From JAICYJ01 sp038212095 (GTDB lineage Bacteria > Actinomycetota > Thermoleophilia > Gaiellales > JAICJC01), in contig JBBQUW010000007.1 in the NCBI GenBank assembly GCA_038212095.1, positions 71,058 to 135,057 of the forward strand: a stretch of DNA of 64,000 bases, written 5' to 3'. This document shows, piece after piece, positions 1-10,276 of this stretch. A program made the translations under genes and the position numbers. The notes beneath the pieces are model-generated. The model worked only from the letters and a program-made list of their open reading frames with translations. It was not told the DNA's origin and searched no databases. Each line of letters begins with the position of its first letter. The first letter of the stretch is position 1.

Positions 1-1
1 C

Positions 2-672
2 GCGGTGCTGCCGGAGCAGACCGACCTGGACGTGGTGTTCGCCCACGGCGGGTTCGCCTGGTACGACGTGCGCAGTGCCGGCCGAGAAGCGGCCGGCGGC
101 GACCCGGCGCAGGGAGTGGACGGCATCGCGCTGGCGGCGCCGATCCTGGCCGGGATCGTGCAGCTCGACCGCGAGCTGGAGCGGCGGGCGACGGTGGAGT
201 GGGGGCGGCCGAACGTGCACGCGTCGACCATCCGCGGCGGGCAGAACTACCCAAGCTACCCGGCGGAGTGCGTGATCGGCGTCGAGCGCTGCCTGATGCC
301 CGGCGAGTCGCTGGCCGAGTCGCGCGCCGAGATGGATGCCTTGCTCGCGTTGGCCGGCCGCTCAGATGACCGGTTTCAGGGTGAGTACCGGACGGTGATC
401 GAACGAGAGCCGGTGCTGCTCGACCGCGACGAGCCGGTGGTGGCGGGCTGCGTCGACGCGGCCGGCGCAGTGCTTGGTCACGATCCGGTTGTGCGAAGCG
501 ACTACGGCTGGATGGACTCCGGCGTGCTGGTCGAGGCCGGCGTGCCATGCGTGATCTTCGGGCCCACCGGTGAGGGCCTGCACACGGCGGAGGAGTGGGT
601 CGATCTGCAGTCGCTCGAGCAATGCGTCGCCGTGTTCGAGCGGCTCGCGCGCCAGTTCTGCGGGCTGCACGC

Positions 673-676
<4 letters not shown>
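2..676 (+). CDS. M20-family metallopeptidase / deacylase, C-terminal part (5' truncated by window edge)
   Basis: The reading frame is open from base 2, so the gene begins before the window; the first in-frame GTG (base 5) is probably internal. The visible 224 residues match the lower half of M20 peptidases (ArgE/DapE/carboxypeptidase G2 type): the dimerisation-domain motif STIRGGQNYPSYPAEC near residue 75, and a late GLHTAEEWV segment that supplies a metal-binding His in the family. These cytosolic zinc enzymes hydrolyse N-acyl amino acids or small peptides. The stop overlaps the GTG of the following peptide-ABC ATPase by four bases, so it is probably in the same operon and may process imported peptides. 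The exact substrate cannot be told. Confidence 0.85.
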
Positions 677-1688
<1,012 letters not shown>

Positions 1689-1692
<4 letters not shown>

Positions 1693-2705
1693 GCGAGCCG
1701 CTGTTGGAACTCACGGATGTCCGCAAGTACTTCCGCGCCGGCGGTGACGTGCTCGGGCGCGGCGGCGGCATGGTGCACGCTGTGGACGGCGTCAGCCTGG
1801 CGGTCAACCCCGGCGAGACGTTGGGCCTGGTGGGCGAATCGGGCTGTGGCAAGTCGACGCTGGGCCGCTGCATTGTGCGACTGCACGACCTCACGTCGGG
1901 CCGCGTGGTGTTCGACGGCCGCGACATCTCCTCGCTCAGCCGCCGCCAGATGCGGCCGCTGCGCAAGGAGTTGCAGATCGTATTCCAGGATCCGTACGCC
2001 TCGCTCAACCCGCGCAAGCGATTGGGCCAGATCGTGGGCGCGCCGCTGCGCGTCCACCGCACTGGCAACCGCGCCCAGGTGCGCGCGGCCGTGGAGGACC
2101 TGTTGCATCGGGTGGGCCTGAACCCGGAGCACATCAACCGTTTTCCGCACGAGTTCTCGGGTGGCCAGCGACAGCGGATCGGCGTCGCCCGCGCGCTGGC
2201 GCTGCGGCCCCGGCTGATCGTTTGTGACGAGCCGGTGTCGGCGCTCGACGTCTCGATCCAGGCTCAGGTGATCAACCTGTTCGACGACCTGCAGGACGAG
2301 CTCGGACTGACCTACGTGTTCATCGCCCACGACCTGGGCGTGGTGCGGCACGTGTCGGACCGGATCGCGGTCATGTACGTGGGCAAGATCGTTGAGCTGT
2401 CGCCGGCCCAGGAGCTGTACGACCGCCCCATCCACCCCTACACCGAGGCTCTGCTCTCGGCGGTGCCGATCCCTGATGCCAAACGTTCAGCGGCCCGCGA
2501 GCGGATCGTGCTGCGCGGCGACGTGCCGAACCCCATCGCGCCGCCGACCGGCTGTCGGTTCCATCCGCGCTGCCGCCACGCGACCGAGATCTGCAGCCGC
2601 GAGGAGCCGCCGCTCGTGGATCACGGCGGCGGACACCTGGCGGCCTGCCATCATCCGTTGGCGGTTGCGGCGGGTGCGCCGGCCTCGATCGTGCCGGCGG
2701 GCTGA
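1689..2705 (+). CDS. dppF: Oligopeptide/dipeptide ABC transporter ATP-binding protein (DppF/OppF type)
   Basis: 338 residues from a GTG overlapping the dppD stop by four bases. Walker A GESGCGKST, the DPYASLNPR Q-loop segment, signature FSGGQRQRI and Walker B LIVCDEPVSALDVS are all intact, and the Cys-bearing C-terminal peptide-transporter domain (CRFHPRCRHATEIC) is present. It is the partner ATPase of dppD. It ends the operon: the next 87 bases contain no start and lead straight into a truncated pilus ATPase fragment, so the 3' boundary of this operon coincides with a genomic break point. Confidence 0.93.
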
Positions 2706-2792
2706 CAGGCAATACGCCGGTTCGGGGATCGCGGGATACCGCGAATCGCTGGTCGCGAGTCACCGTGGCCCACGACATGTTCGGGAACACTG

Positions 2793-3164
2793 GTGCGCAA
2801 CGCCCTGCGCATGCGGCCGGATCGGATCGTGGTCGGCGAGGTGCGGGGGCCAGAGGCACTCGACATGCTGCAAGCGATGAACAGCGGCCACGACGGCTCG
2901 CTGGCGACGGTACACGCCAGCTCCCCGGCCGATGCGCTGCGCAGGATCGAGACGATGGTACTGATGGCGGGCCTGGAGTTGCCGCACGCGGCCGCTCGCG
3001 AACAGGTGGCGGCGGCGATCGATGTCGTGGTGCACGTGGCGCGGGATGCCGAGGGGCGGCGTTGGGTGCGGCGTCTGGATGGCCGCGACCGGGAGTCAGG
3101 ACTCCTTGTCGAGCTCGACCAGACGTTGGTGCAGGCGCTTGCGAGGCAGCGATGCGGCACCTGA
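2793..3164 (+). pseudogene. tadA: TadA/CpaF pilus-assembly ATPase, C-terminal fragment
   Basis: About 123 residues match only the end of CpaF/TadA secretion ATPases: RNALRMRPDRIVVGEVRG (Walker B region), then DMLQAMNSGHDGSLATVHA with the conserved His box, and the C-terminal helical part. Family members are about 400 residues or more; the N-terminal domain and Walker A are absent. The frame stays open back to the dppF stop at 2705, but those residues do not resemble TadA and contain no good start, so a GTG at 2793 is only the first possible codon. It overlaps tadB by 13 bases as in intact tad operons. I read it as a deletion remnant or a join in the assembly; ATPase activity is not possible as written. 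Confidence 0.8.
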
Positions 3165-3719
3165 ACGGCTGGCGCGATCGCAGGCGGCGACGGGCATCGG
3201 GACGCCAGCTGCACCTCGCCCTGGGCGAGCTGTCTGCCCACGTCCGCGCCGGCCGCGCGCTGGCGCAGGCGGTGGGCGAGGTTGCCGGCGACATGCCCGA
3301 GCCGATCTGCGGATCGATGCGCGAAGCGGCGGAAGCGATCGCAGTGGGCACCTCGCCCGGTGAGGCGTTGGGGGCGCTGGCCGGCGGCGATGATGGTGCG
3401 CTGCTTGCGGCGGCGATCACCGTCCAGGCGCGCGCGGGAGGAGACCTTGCGGCGCTGCTCGACGACTTGGCGGATGCCCTGGTCGAGCGCGAGGCCCAGC
3501 GGCGGCTGGCGGCCGGGATCACCGCTCAGGCCCGGGCCACGGCCCGCATGGTGGCCTGCATGCCGCTGGCCGCCCTGGCGGGGTTGTGGCTCCCTGGACG
3601 GCGGCGCGCTGCACGGGCTGCTGACAGCCCCACTGGGCTGGGCGGCGCTGACGGTATCGGCCGGGCTGACGCTGGTAGGCGTCGTATCGATCAGGCGGAT
3701 CGCCGCCGCGGTGGCGTGA
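3152..3719 (+). CDS. tadB: TadB-like pilus assembly membrane protein, single-base frameshift inside
   Basis: Begins at the ATG at 3152. The first part (LHLALGELSAHVRAGRALAQAVGEV, then the T2SSF-type ARAGGDLAALLDDLADAL helix pair) is in one frame until about 3590; the matching C-terminal membrane segment (GALHGLLTAPLGWAALTVSAG, ending at the TGA at 3717-3719) is in the +1-shifted frame. Without the shift the frame runs on into tadC and yields an arginine-rich nonsense linker. Correcting one base would give a protein of about 189 residues with two C-terminal membrane helices, shorter than typical TadB (about 300). The platform protein anchors the Tad pilus motor in the membrane. Sequencing error or true decay are both possible. 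Confidence 0.72.
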
Positions 3720-4579
3720 TCCGGCTGGCGCTGCTTGCGGCTGCGGTGGCGCTGGTGGAAGCCGCACGCCGGTCGTGGCGGCACGACCGAGTGTTGAACG
3801 GGCGCGCCGGCCGGGCGGGCACCGACCGGCTGGCGATGCTCGCAGGGCTTGGCCGAAGCTGCGGCCCGCTGGCAGCGATGCTTCCGGCACCTCCCCTCCA
3901 GCGTGACCACCTGCGCGAACGGGCGGGCGTGGCCGGAGTGCTGGACGACCGCGCGGTCCGCGAAGCGCGGCTGGGGGCGATGCTGCTAATGGGCGTCGTG
4001 GGCATCGCCGGGTGGTCCGTGATCGGCTCGTTCGCCGGAACGGTGCTGGCATCGGCCTGCGCCGGGTTCGGCTGGCTCTACCCCGACCTGTGGTTGCGCG
4101 CGGCGGCAGCTCGGCGTGCCGACCAGATCGAACGGCAGGCTCCGGTGGTGCTGGATCTGATCGCCGCGACGGTTGCGGCCGGGGTGTCACTCGATAACGC
4201 GCTGGTGGCCGCTGCGCAGGCCGGCGTGGGCCCGTTGCAGCTGGAGTTCCAGCGGGTCGCTGCGAACCTGGCGCTGGGACGGCGGCGTGGGGACGAGCTG
4301 CGCGACCTGGCGCAGAGAACCGGGTCGCCCTCTCTGACGCGGCTGGCAACGGCGCTTCGCGTCAGCGACCGGCTGGGCGTACCGTTGGCCGACGGTCTGC
4401 GCCGCCAGGCCGGTCGGGCGCGGGCTGAGCAGTCGCTGCGGGTGCAGGAGCGGGCGGCGACCGCAGCCCCGCGGATACTGCTGGTGGTGGTGCTGGTGCT
4501 GGTGCCGGCCTCGCTGCTTCCGGTGCTGGCCGCGTTGGCGCTGACGGCGCTCGGCTCGGCCGGCGGTCTCGGCCTGTAG
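3716..4579 (+). CDS. tadC: TadC-like pilus assembly platform protein (type II secretion F domain)
   Basis: 287 residues from the GTG overlapping the tadB stop (GTGA). Two N-terminal hydrophobic stretches, a soluble T2SSF domain (VVLDLIAATVAAGVSLDNAL, later SLTRLATALRVSDRLGVPLADGLRRQA) and a C-terminal membrane helix (ILLVVVLVLVPASLLPVLAAL) give the usual TadC layout. It forms the inner-membrane platform with TadB for assembly of Flp-type pili. The frame is intact, in contrast to the tadA fragment and shifted tadB before it, so either the operon is only partly decayed or the damage upstream is technical. Confidence 0.82.
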   Translation: MIRLALLAAAVALVEAARRSWRHDRVLNGRAGRAGTDRLAMLAGLGRSCGPLAAMLPAPPLQRDHLRERAGVAGVLDDRAVREARLGAMLLMGVVGIAGWSVIGSFAGTVLASACAGFGWLYPDLWLRAAAARRADQIERQAPVVLDLIAATVAAGVSLDNALVAAAQAGVGPLQLEFQRVAANLALGRRRGDELRDLAQRTGSPSLTRLATALRVSDRLGVPLADGLRRQAGRARAEQSLRVQERAATAAPRILLVVVLVLVPASLLPVLAALALTALGSAGGLGL

Positions 4580-4663
4580 TCGCCTCGCCAGGCGGATTAC
4601 TGTTGGCACTCTCGACACCGTTCGTGACCATCCTGCGAGATCTGCCGCCGTAGCGTGCACGGC

Positions 4664-4903
4664 ATGGAACGAGCTCAGGCGACGGTCGAGTACGCGGCGC
4701 TGGTGGCGGTCGCGTTGATCGCGGCCTGCCTGCTGGTGCGGTTCGAGACGCCGGCTCAGCGACTTGCCCGTGACGTTGCCGCGATGCTCGTCTCACACCA
4801 GCGCCGGCCGGCCGGGCGGCCGGCCCGCCATCCACATGCCGGCGGATACCACATCGTCCGCCCGCCGTGCACGTGCCCATGGGCCACCACCGATCCGCCG
4901 TGA
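4664..4903 (+). CDS. Small Flp-pilin/TadE-like membrane protein
   Basis: 79 residues from ATG 4664 (a GTG at 4655 is an alternative). The N-terminus MERAQATVEYAALVAVALIA is the type IV-like prepilin signal used by Flp and TadE-like proteins: a small residue, then TVEY with Glu five residues past the presumed cut, then one hydrophobic helix. The rest is short, basic and Pro/His-rich with two Cys (PPCTCP). A TAGCGT hexamer at 4651-4656 lies seven bases before the ATG and no Shine-Dalgarno is visible, so a leaderless transcript separate from tadC is likely. Probably a pilin or pseudopilin of the tad locus. No prepilin peptidase gene is visible here. Confidence 0.62.
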   Translation: MERAQATVEYAALVAVALIAACLLVRFETPAQRLARDVAAMLVSHQRRPAGRPARHPHAGGYHIVRPPCTCPWATTDPP

Positions 4904-4980
4904 GCCCGTTCGGCTGCTCAATTCCAGCCCGGCGCGGACGATAGAGGGAGGCACGCGCCGGTGTCGGCGCCGACCGTCCG

Positions 4981-7458
4981 ATGTCCGTCCCGAAGCCCTC
5001 TCCCCAGCCGGTCCGACGTCGCATCCGTGCGACGGCGATGACGCGCGTGGTCGTTGCAGGCGTTGCGGCGTTCGACATCGCGGCACACCCTTTCGCAGGT
5101 GTTCATGGCGTGGCCGTCGGCGGCCTGGCGGCGATTCTGTTGGCGGCATCCGCAGCCCAGTTCGCGCGTCCCCACGCGATCCGACTGGCGCGGGGAGTGG
5201 CCCAGATCGACCTGATTATTGCCGCCGCGCTTCTCTGGACGCTCGACCACGACTTTCACCGGCATGTGTTCTGGGTCGCCGTCATGGCGCTGGCGGAGGT
5301 AGCGGCTGTGCTCGGCCGCCGCTGGATGCTCCCGGCGCTGGCCGTGATCCTGTCGTCGTACCTGCTGCTCGAGGCCGCCCGGCCCGGCCGCGATGTGCTG
5401 ATGGCATCGGCACGCGTGGGCGTAGCGACCGTCTTCACCGTCGTTGCCTACGTCGTGCTGCGCCGCCTCGGCGGGCGGGACGAACGGCTGCGACGCGTGC
5501 AGGCCGACGTGGTCGAGGCACGGCGAGCGGCCGACGAGATCCGCGCCAGCGAGCAGCGGCACCGCGCCATGGTCGAGGAGGTACCGGTCGTCAGCTATCG
5601 CGTGGATGCCGTCACCCGGCGTCTCGACTACGTCTCGCCGCAGCTCGAGGCCGTGTTCGGCCACGCGGTCGAGCGTTGGCTCGAGGCCGGCCTGTGGCAG
5701 GAGTGGGTGCACCCGGACGACCGTGTCCGCGTCGCGGGTGCGTGGTCCGCTCGCGCCGGAGATCCCTCGCCGTCAACGCTCGAGTACCGGCTGATCACCG
5801 GCCAACACCGCATCGTCTGGGTTGTCGACCGCGACCAGGCGGTCTGCGACGATGCTGGGCGCGTCGTGGCGCGGCACGGCGTGCTGGTGGACATCACGGA
5901 GCGGCGAGCGGCCGAGGCCGCCACACGTCGCAGTGAGCAGAACTTCCGTTTGCTGGCCGAGCACGCGCCGATCGGCATCTTCCGGGTCGATCCGGCCGGC
6001 CGGCACCGGTACGCGAACGACTGCGCGTGCGCGATTGCCGGCACCAGTACCGAGCAGCTGCGCCAACAAGGCTGGTTCCCGTCGATTCACGACGATGACC
6101 GCGTGCGCGTGCTGGCTGCGTGGGAACGGGCCGGCTCTGGCATCGAACCGATTGAGATGGCGTATCGCTTCCAGCGTCCGGACGGTGAGGTGCGGTGGGT
6201 GGAGACGCTGGCGGTGCCGTTGCTGGACGGCGACGGCAGCCTGATCGGATATCAGGGGACGATCAGCGACATCACCGAACGGCATGCCGCGGAGGAGGCG
6301 CTGCGCGCCAGCGAGCAGCGCTATCGGCTGCTGGCCGATCGCGCTCCAGTCGGCATTTTCGAGGTCGATCCGACACGCGGCGCGCGGTACGCCAATCCGC
6401 GTAATCTGGAGATCGCCGGAATGAGCGAGGAGCGGTTCCGGCAGGATGGCCTGCTGCCGCACATCCATCCCGACGACCGCGGGGCCGTCCTCGGGGAGTG
6501 GACGCGGACGGCCGATTCGGACGAGGGATTCGACTTGCAGTGCCGGCTGATGCACCCCGATGGCGGTTTGCGCTGGGTACGGCTGAACGCGGCCGGGCTA
6601 CCCGATCAGGGCGGCTACCTGGGCGTGATGATCGACGTCACCGAGGAGCATCGGGCTGGAGAGGCGTTGCGCTCGTCCGAGCAGCGGCTGCGCGACGTGT
6701 TCGACACCGTCGACCTGCTGGCGACGATCACGACGGTGGACGGGAAGATCGCCTACATCAACGAGGCGCTGGCGGCCAGCGTCGGCCGTACCGCCGAGGA
6801 GCTGGTCGGACACGACTGGATCGAGACGTTGAGCGCCGACGCTGACGCTTCGGTGGTCGAGTACTTCTATAGCGAGCTGCGGGCGGGGCGGATCGTTCGG
6901 CACGACGAGAACTCGATCGAGACCGACGATGGCCGGGTGCGGCTGATCGCCTGGAGCAATACGATCCTATGCAACAGCGACGGAAGCGTGTTCGGCGCCG
7001 CCAGCATTGGCGAGGACGTGACCGAGCAGCGCGCTGCAGCGGCCGCGCTTCGCGATAGCGAGGAGCGTTTTCGCACGTTGTCGGAGCTGGCGCCGGTCGG
7101 TATCTTCCGCACTGATTCCGTTGGCGGCTTGGTGTACGTGAACGAGCACTGGTCGCAGATCACGGGGCTGCCACTCGAGCAGGCGGCCGGGCGGGAGTGG
7201 ACGATCGCACTGCATCCTGACGACCTCACAGGCGTTTCCGCCGAGTGGACACGGGCAGCGGCCGCCGGCGAGCGGTTCTCGATGGAGCGTCGATTCCAGC
7301 ATGCGGACGGCTCCGAGGTGTGGGTGCATGTGACAGCCGTCGCGCTGCGCGACCGCAGCGGTGCGATCGAGGGCTACCTGGGCACGACCGTTGACGTAAC
7401 CCTCGGCTGGCCGGAGCGCGGGCGATCGTCGAGTCCGAGCGGCGGCTGCGGACGCTAA
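4981..7458 (+). CDS. Multi-PAS sensor, N-terminal part of a PAS-GGDEF protein (frameshifted at about 7402)
   Basis: Residues 1-170 hold about five to six hydrophobic helices (a membrane sensor region), followed by a short coiled linker and five consecutive PAS/PAC units (roughly residues 185-310, 320-440, 445-560, 570-690, 695-808), each closed by the PAC signature (VDITERR, SDITERH, IDVTEEH, EDVTEQR, VDVT). After VDVT the frame turns to unrelated sequence (LGWPERGRSS) and stops at 7458. The other frame continues RLAGARAIVESERRLRTL into the next entry, so a single missing base near 7402-7403 separates two halves of one gene. Translated as is, it would be a sensor without an output domain. Confidence 0.82.
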   Translation: MSVPKPSPQPVRRRIRATAMTRVVVAGVAAFDIAAHPFAGVHGVAVGGLAAILLAASAAQFARPHAIRLARGVAQIDLIIAAALLWTLDHDFHRHVFWVAVMALAEVAAVLGRRWMLPALAVILSSYLLLEAARPGRDVLMASARVGVATVFTVVAYVVLRRLGGRDERLRRVQADVVEARRAADEIRASEQRHRAMVEEVPVVSYRVDAVTRRLDYVSPQLEAVFGHAVERWLEAGLWQEWVHPDDRVRVAGAWSARAGDPSPSTLEYRLITGQHRIVWVVDRDQAVCDDAGRVVARHGVLVDITERRAAEAATRRSEQNFRLLAEHAPIGIFRVDPAGRHRYANDCACAIAGTSTEQLRQQGWFPSIHDDDRVRVLAAWERAGSGIEPIEMAYRFQRPDGEVRWVETLAVPLLDGDGSLIGYQGTISDITERHAAEEALRASEQRYRLLADRAPVGIFEVDPTRGARYANPRNLEIAGMSEERFRQDGLLPHIHPDDRGAVLGEWTRTADSDEGFDLQCRLMHPDGGLRWVRLNAAGLPDQGGYLGVMIDVTEEHRAGEALRSSEQRLRDVFDTVDLLATITTVDGKIAYINEALAASVGRTAEELVGHDWIETLSADADASVVEYFYSELRAGRIVRHDENSIETDDGRVRLIAWSNTILCNSDGSVFGAASIGEDVTEQRAAAAALRDSEERFRTLSELAPVGIFRTDSVGGLVYVNEHWSQITGLPLEQAAGREWTIALHPDDLTGVSAEWTRAAAAGERFSMERRFQHADGSEVWVHVTAVALRDRSGAIEGYLGTTVDVTLGWPERGRSSSPSGGCGR

Positions 7459-7466
7459 CCGAGAAC

Positions 7467-8696
7467 ATGGCGGACGTGATCTTCGTGTACGGCATGGATC
7501 GCCGGCTGCAGTACGTGACGCCGTCATTCGAGGAGCTGACGGGCTTCACTGTCGAGGAGCTGTACCAGCGCAACTTTGTCGATGACGTACACCCCGAGGA
7601 CGCTGCCGGCATGCGCACGCTGTGGCGTGGGCTGTTTGACGGCGAGAGCTACTCCGGCGCGGAGTTTCGCATCATCAACCGTGACGGCACCGAGAAGTGG
7701 TGCTGGAGCGCCGGCAGTCCGATTCTCGACGAGAGCGGCGGCCAGATCGGCGTGCAGATCCGTGATGCCGACATCAGCGGCCTCAAGCGAGCCGAGCAGC
7801 GCCTGCGCGAGAGCGAGGAGAGGGCGCGCTCGATCATCGAGACGACCAGCGACGCGTACCTGGCCGCCGACGAGCGGGGCGTCGTGCTGGAGTGGAACCG
7901 CGCGGCGGAGCGCCTCTTTGGCCATGGGCGAGAGGAGGCGCTGGGCTACTCGCTGGTCGACCTGGTCGCAGCGGGCCAGGCACGAGAGAAGCTGACCGAG
8001 GCGATCGGCCGGGGCCGAGCGGTGACGATCGAGCTGGCGGCACGCCACCGCGACGCAGGCGAGTTCCCGGCCGAGCTGACGCTGTGGCAGGTCGACCTGG
8101 CCGGCGCGCGGACGTTGAACGTGTTCGCCCGCGACATCACCGAGCGCAGGCTTCGTGAGGAGCAGGTCACGTTCATGGCCTACCACGACAAGCTGACGGG
8201 GCTGCCGAATCGGGCGATGTTCGAGCAGCATCTGGAGCTGGTGCTGGTGCGCGCGCGGCACGACGGCAACGCCGCCGGTGTGCTCTACATGGACGTCGAT
8301 CGCTTCAAGCTGGTGAACGACACGTTCGGACACGAGGCCGGCGACGATCTGCTTCGCGAGGTCGCGGCGCGGCTGCGAAAGGCGGCCCGCTCGGGCGATC
8401 TGGTCGTGCGTCTGGGAGGCGACGAGTTCGTGCTGGTGCTGGGCGACCTGCCCGCCGCGCTCGCGGCGTCGGTGGCGGCCAACGTTGCCGCCCGCGTGCA
8501 GGAGGCGTTCGCAGCACCGTTCCAGCTTGCCGGGCAGCCCTTCCAGACGACCGCCAGCATCGGCGTCGCGCTGTTCCCGGACGATGCCATCGATGCAAAG
8601 AGCCTCGTCACCGCGGCGGACAGCGGCATGTACATCAGCAAGCGCGCCGGCCCCGGTCGCACCTCGTTCGCGCTCGGCAGTCGCCACGCCGCCTAG
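7467..8696 (+). CDS. PAS-PAS-GGDEF diguanylate cyclase, C-terminal part of the preceding frameshifted gene
   Basis: 409 residues in the frame that continues the upstream PAS protein. Two further PAS units (about residues 1-110 and 115-235), then a full GGDEF domain (about 245-405). The catalytic motif is canonical (RLGGDEFVLVLG) and an RSGD product-binding I-site lies exactly five residues before it, so it should make c-di-GMP with feedback inhibition. There is no EAL or HD-GYP domain. The ATG at 7467 is inside the first PAS domain and has no ribosome site, supporting the view that this is not an independent gene. In sum the repaired protein has a membrane sensor, seven PAS domains and a cyclase, about 1235 residues. 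Confidence 0.87.
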   Translation: MADVIFVYGMDRRLQYVTPSFEELTGFTVEELYQRNFVDDVHPEDAAGMRTLWRGLFDGESYSGAEFRIINRDGTEKWCWSAGSPILDESGGQIGVQIRDADISGLKRAEQRLRESEERARSIIETTSDAYLAADERGVVLEWNRAAERLFGHGREEALGYSLVDLVAAGQAREKLTEAIGRGRAVTIELAARHRDAGEFPAELTLWQVDLAGARTLNVFARDITERRLREEQVTFMAYHDKLTGLPNRAMFEQHLELVLVRARHDGNAAGVLYMDVDRFKLVNDTFGHEAGDDLLREVAARLRKAARSGDLVVRLGGDEFVLVLGDLPAALAASVAANVAARVQEAFAAPFQLAGQPFQTTASIGVALFPDDAIDAKSLVTAADSGMYISKRAGPGRTSFALGSRHAA

Positions 8697-8771
8697 CCGC
8701 TCTGCTGCCCGCGCCGGCCCGTCCGACCGGCCGGTAGACTGTCGGCGACCGTTGACGACCGAGAGGACGCC

Positions 8772-8864
8772 GTGACCGACAGATCGACCTCCCGCTGGTG
8801 GGTGGTGCTCACAGTGACGACGCTCGTGCTGCTGCTCGCCCTGATGGTCTACGTCAGCAAGTAA
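8772..8864 (+). CDS. 30-residue single-pass membrane protein
   Basis: A short frame, GTG to TAA, encodes VTDRSTSRWWVVL followed by an uninterrupted hydrophobic helix and a YVSK end. A purine-rich GAGAGGA lies six bases before the GTG, and a TAGACT -10-like hexamer at 8735-8740 lies 31 bases before it, so it has its own promoter and ribosome site. It ends two bases before the TTG proposed for the aldehyde dehydrogenase, so the two may be cotranscribed. The N-terminus is polar and the topology is probably N-in. Function unknown; homologues in related genomes would be the main test of its reality. Confidence 0.55.
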   Translation: MTDRSTSRWWVVLTVTTLVLLLALMVYVSK

Positions 8865-8866
8865 CC

Positions 8867-10276
8867 TTGACCGACTCCAGCACGGTGGTGGAGGGCGCCG
8901 AGATCGTGAGCCGCAATCCGGCCCATCCTGACGACGTGGTGGCCCGTTTCGCGCCGGCCGGCGGCATCGACGTGGATCGCGCCGTGCAGCACGCCGCGTC
9001 CGCCGCCCGTGAGTATCGGGTGCTGCCGGCGGCTGAACGTGCCGACATGCTGTCCCGTGCTGCCGATGCTGTGGCGGCCGAGGCCGCCGACCTCTCCCAG
9101 CTGATCTGCCGCGAGGTGGGCAAACCGATCACCGAAGCGCGCGGCGAGGTCGTCCGGGCGGTGGCGATTCTGCGCTTCTTCGCACAGGTCTGCCTCGACC
9201 CCGAGGGTGAGTCCTACCCGGCCTCCGACGCGCGCTCGCTGCTGGTCACGCGCCGCGCGCCGCGGGGCGTGGTCGGCCTGATCACGCCCTGGAACTTCCC
9301 GCTCGCGATCCCCGTGTGGAAGCTCGCTCCGGCGCTTGCGTACGGCAACGCCTGTGTCTGGAAGCCGTCCCAGCTGGCCCCGGCATGCGCCGCGCGGCTG
9401 GATGCTCTGCTCGCGGCGGTGCTGCCGGAGAACGTTGTTCAGCTGGTGCAGGGCGACGGCGAGACCGGCTCGGCGCTGGTGGCGCACCCGCACGTGGCCG
9501 CCGTCTCGTTCACCGGCTCCGAGCGGGTTGGTCGATCGGTCGCCGTGCGGCTGGCCGAGCGGGGCGCCGCCGCCCAGTGTGAGATGGGGGGCCAGAACGC
9601 AGCGATTGTCCTGAAGGATGCCGACCTCGAGGCGGCGGCGGCGATGGTGGCGTGGGCGGCGATGGGCTACGCGGGTCAGAAGTGCACGGCGACCAGCCGG
9701 ATACTGTGCGAGCGCCAGGTGCTCGACGCGATGCGCGATGCGGTCGTGGCGGCGGTGGAGCGCCTGGTGGTGGTGGGACCGACGGACGAGGCCTGTCAGG
9801 TCGGCCCGCTGATCTCGAGCGGTGCCCGCGACGCGGCCCTGGCCGCGGTCGACCGCGCCCGCTCGGCCGGTGGCCGGGTGCTGGTGGGAGGGACGGCGGT
9901 CGCAGAAGTGGGCAGCTACATGCAGCCGACCGTGGTCGAGCTCGAGGACGCGACCGCCGAGCTTGCCCAGGAGGAGGTGTTCGCGCCGGTCTGCGCGCTC
10001 CTTTCGGCTGACGACGCCGATCATGCCGCCGAGATCGCGAGCGGCGTGCGCCAGGGGCTCTCGACCGCCGTCTACACGCGCGATCTCGATCGCGTGCTGG
10101 CTCTCACCAGAGCGCTCGACACGGGCCTCGTCCGCGTCAACCAGCCCACCTCAGGCGTCGATCTGCACGTGCCGTTTGGCGGCGAGAAGGCGTCAGGCTA
10201 CGGCCCGCGCGAGCAGGGCCGGGCGGCGCGCGAGTTCTACACCACCACCCGCACGGTGCTGATCTCGCCCTCCTGA
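8867..10276 (+). CDS. NAD(P)-dependent aldehyde dehydrogenase (semialdehyde dehydrogenase type)
   Basis: About 470 residues. The family motifs are in order: GVVGLITPWNFPLAIPVWK, SFTGSERVG for cofactor binding, the general base Glu in EMGGQN (about residue 239) and the catalytic Cys in GYAGQKCTATSR (about residue 273). The best resemblance is to alpha-ketoglutarate-semialdehyde and succinate-semialdehyde dehydrogenases, but the substrate is not certain. The start is ambiguous: TTG 8867 directly follows the small membrane-protein gene, and GTG at 8885 or 8888 would also retain the whole domain; longer frames run back through that small gene and are unlikely. The next operon, for NAD salvage, starts 36 bases downstream with its own upstream signals. 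Confidence 0.87.
   Translation: MTDSSTVVEGAEIVSRNPAHPDDVVARFAPAGGIDVDRAVQHAASAAREYRVLPAAERADMLSRAADAVAAEAADLSQLICREVGKPITEARGEVVRAVAILRFFAQVCLDPEGESYPASDARSLLVTRRAPRGVVGLITPWNFPLAIPVWKLAPALAYGNACVWKPSQLAPACAARLDALLAAVLPENVVQLVQGDGETGSALVAHPHVAAVSFTGSERVGRSVAVRLAERGAAAQCEMGGQNAAIVLKDADLEAAAAMVAWAAMGYAGQKCTATSRILCERQVLDAMRDAVVAAVERLVVVGPTDEACQVGPLISSGARDAALAAVDRARSAGGRVLVGGTAVAEVGSYMQPTVVELEDATAELAQEEVFAPVCALLSADDADHAAEIASGVRQGLSTAVYTRDLDRVLALTRALDTGLVRVNQPTSGVDLHVPFGGEKASGYGPREQGRAAREFYTTTRTVLISPS

Noticed and set aside
2765..4579. A single 604-residue frame joining pilus sequence from 2765 to tadC
   Set aside because: Its first 129 residues are antisense-like, and its middle after about 3590 is Arg-rich nonsense; tadB and tadC are better explained as separate genes with a shift.
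7524..8687. Long minus-strand frame opposite the PAS-GGDEF gene (and many others like it)
   Set aside because: Shadow frames caused by high GC at third codon positions; no protein-family features.
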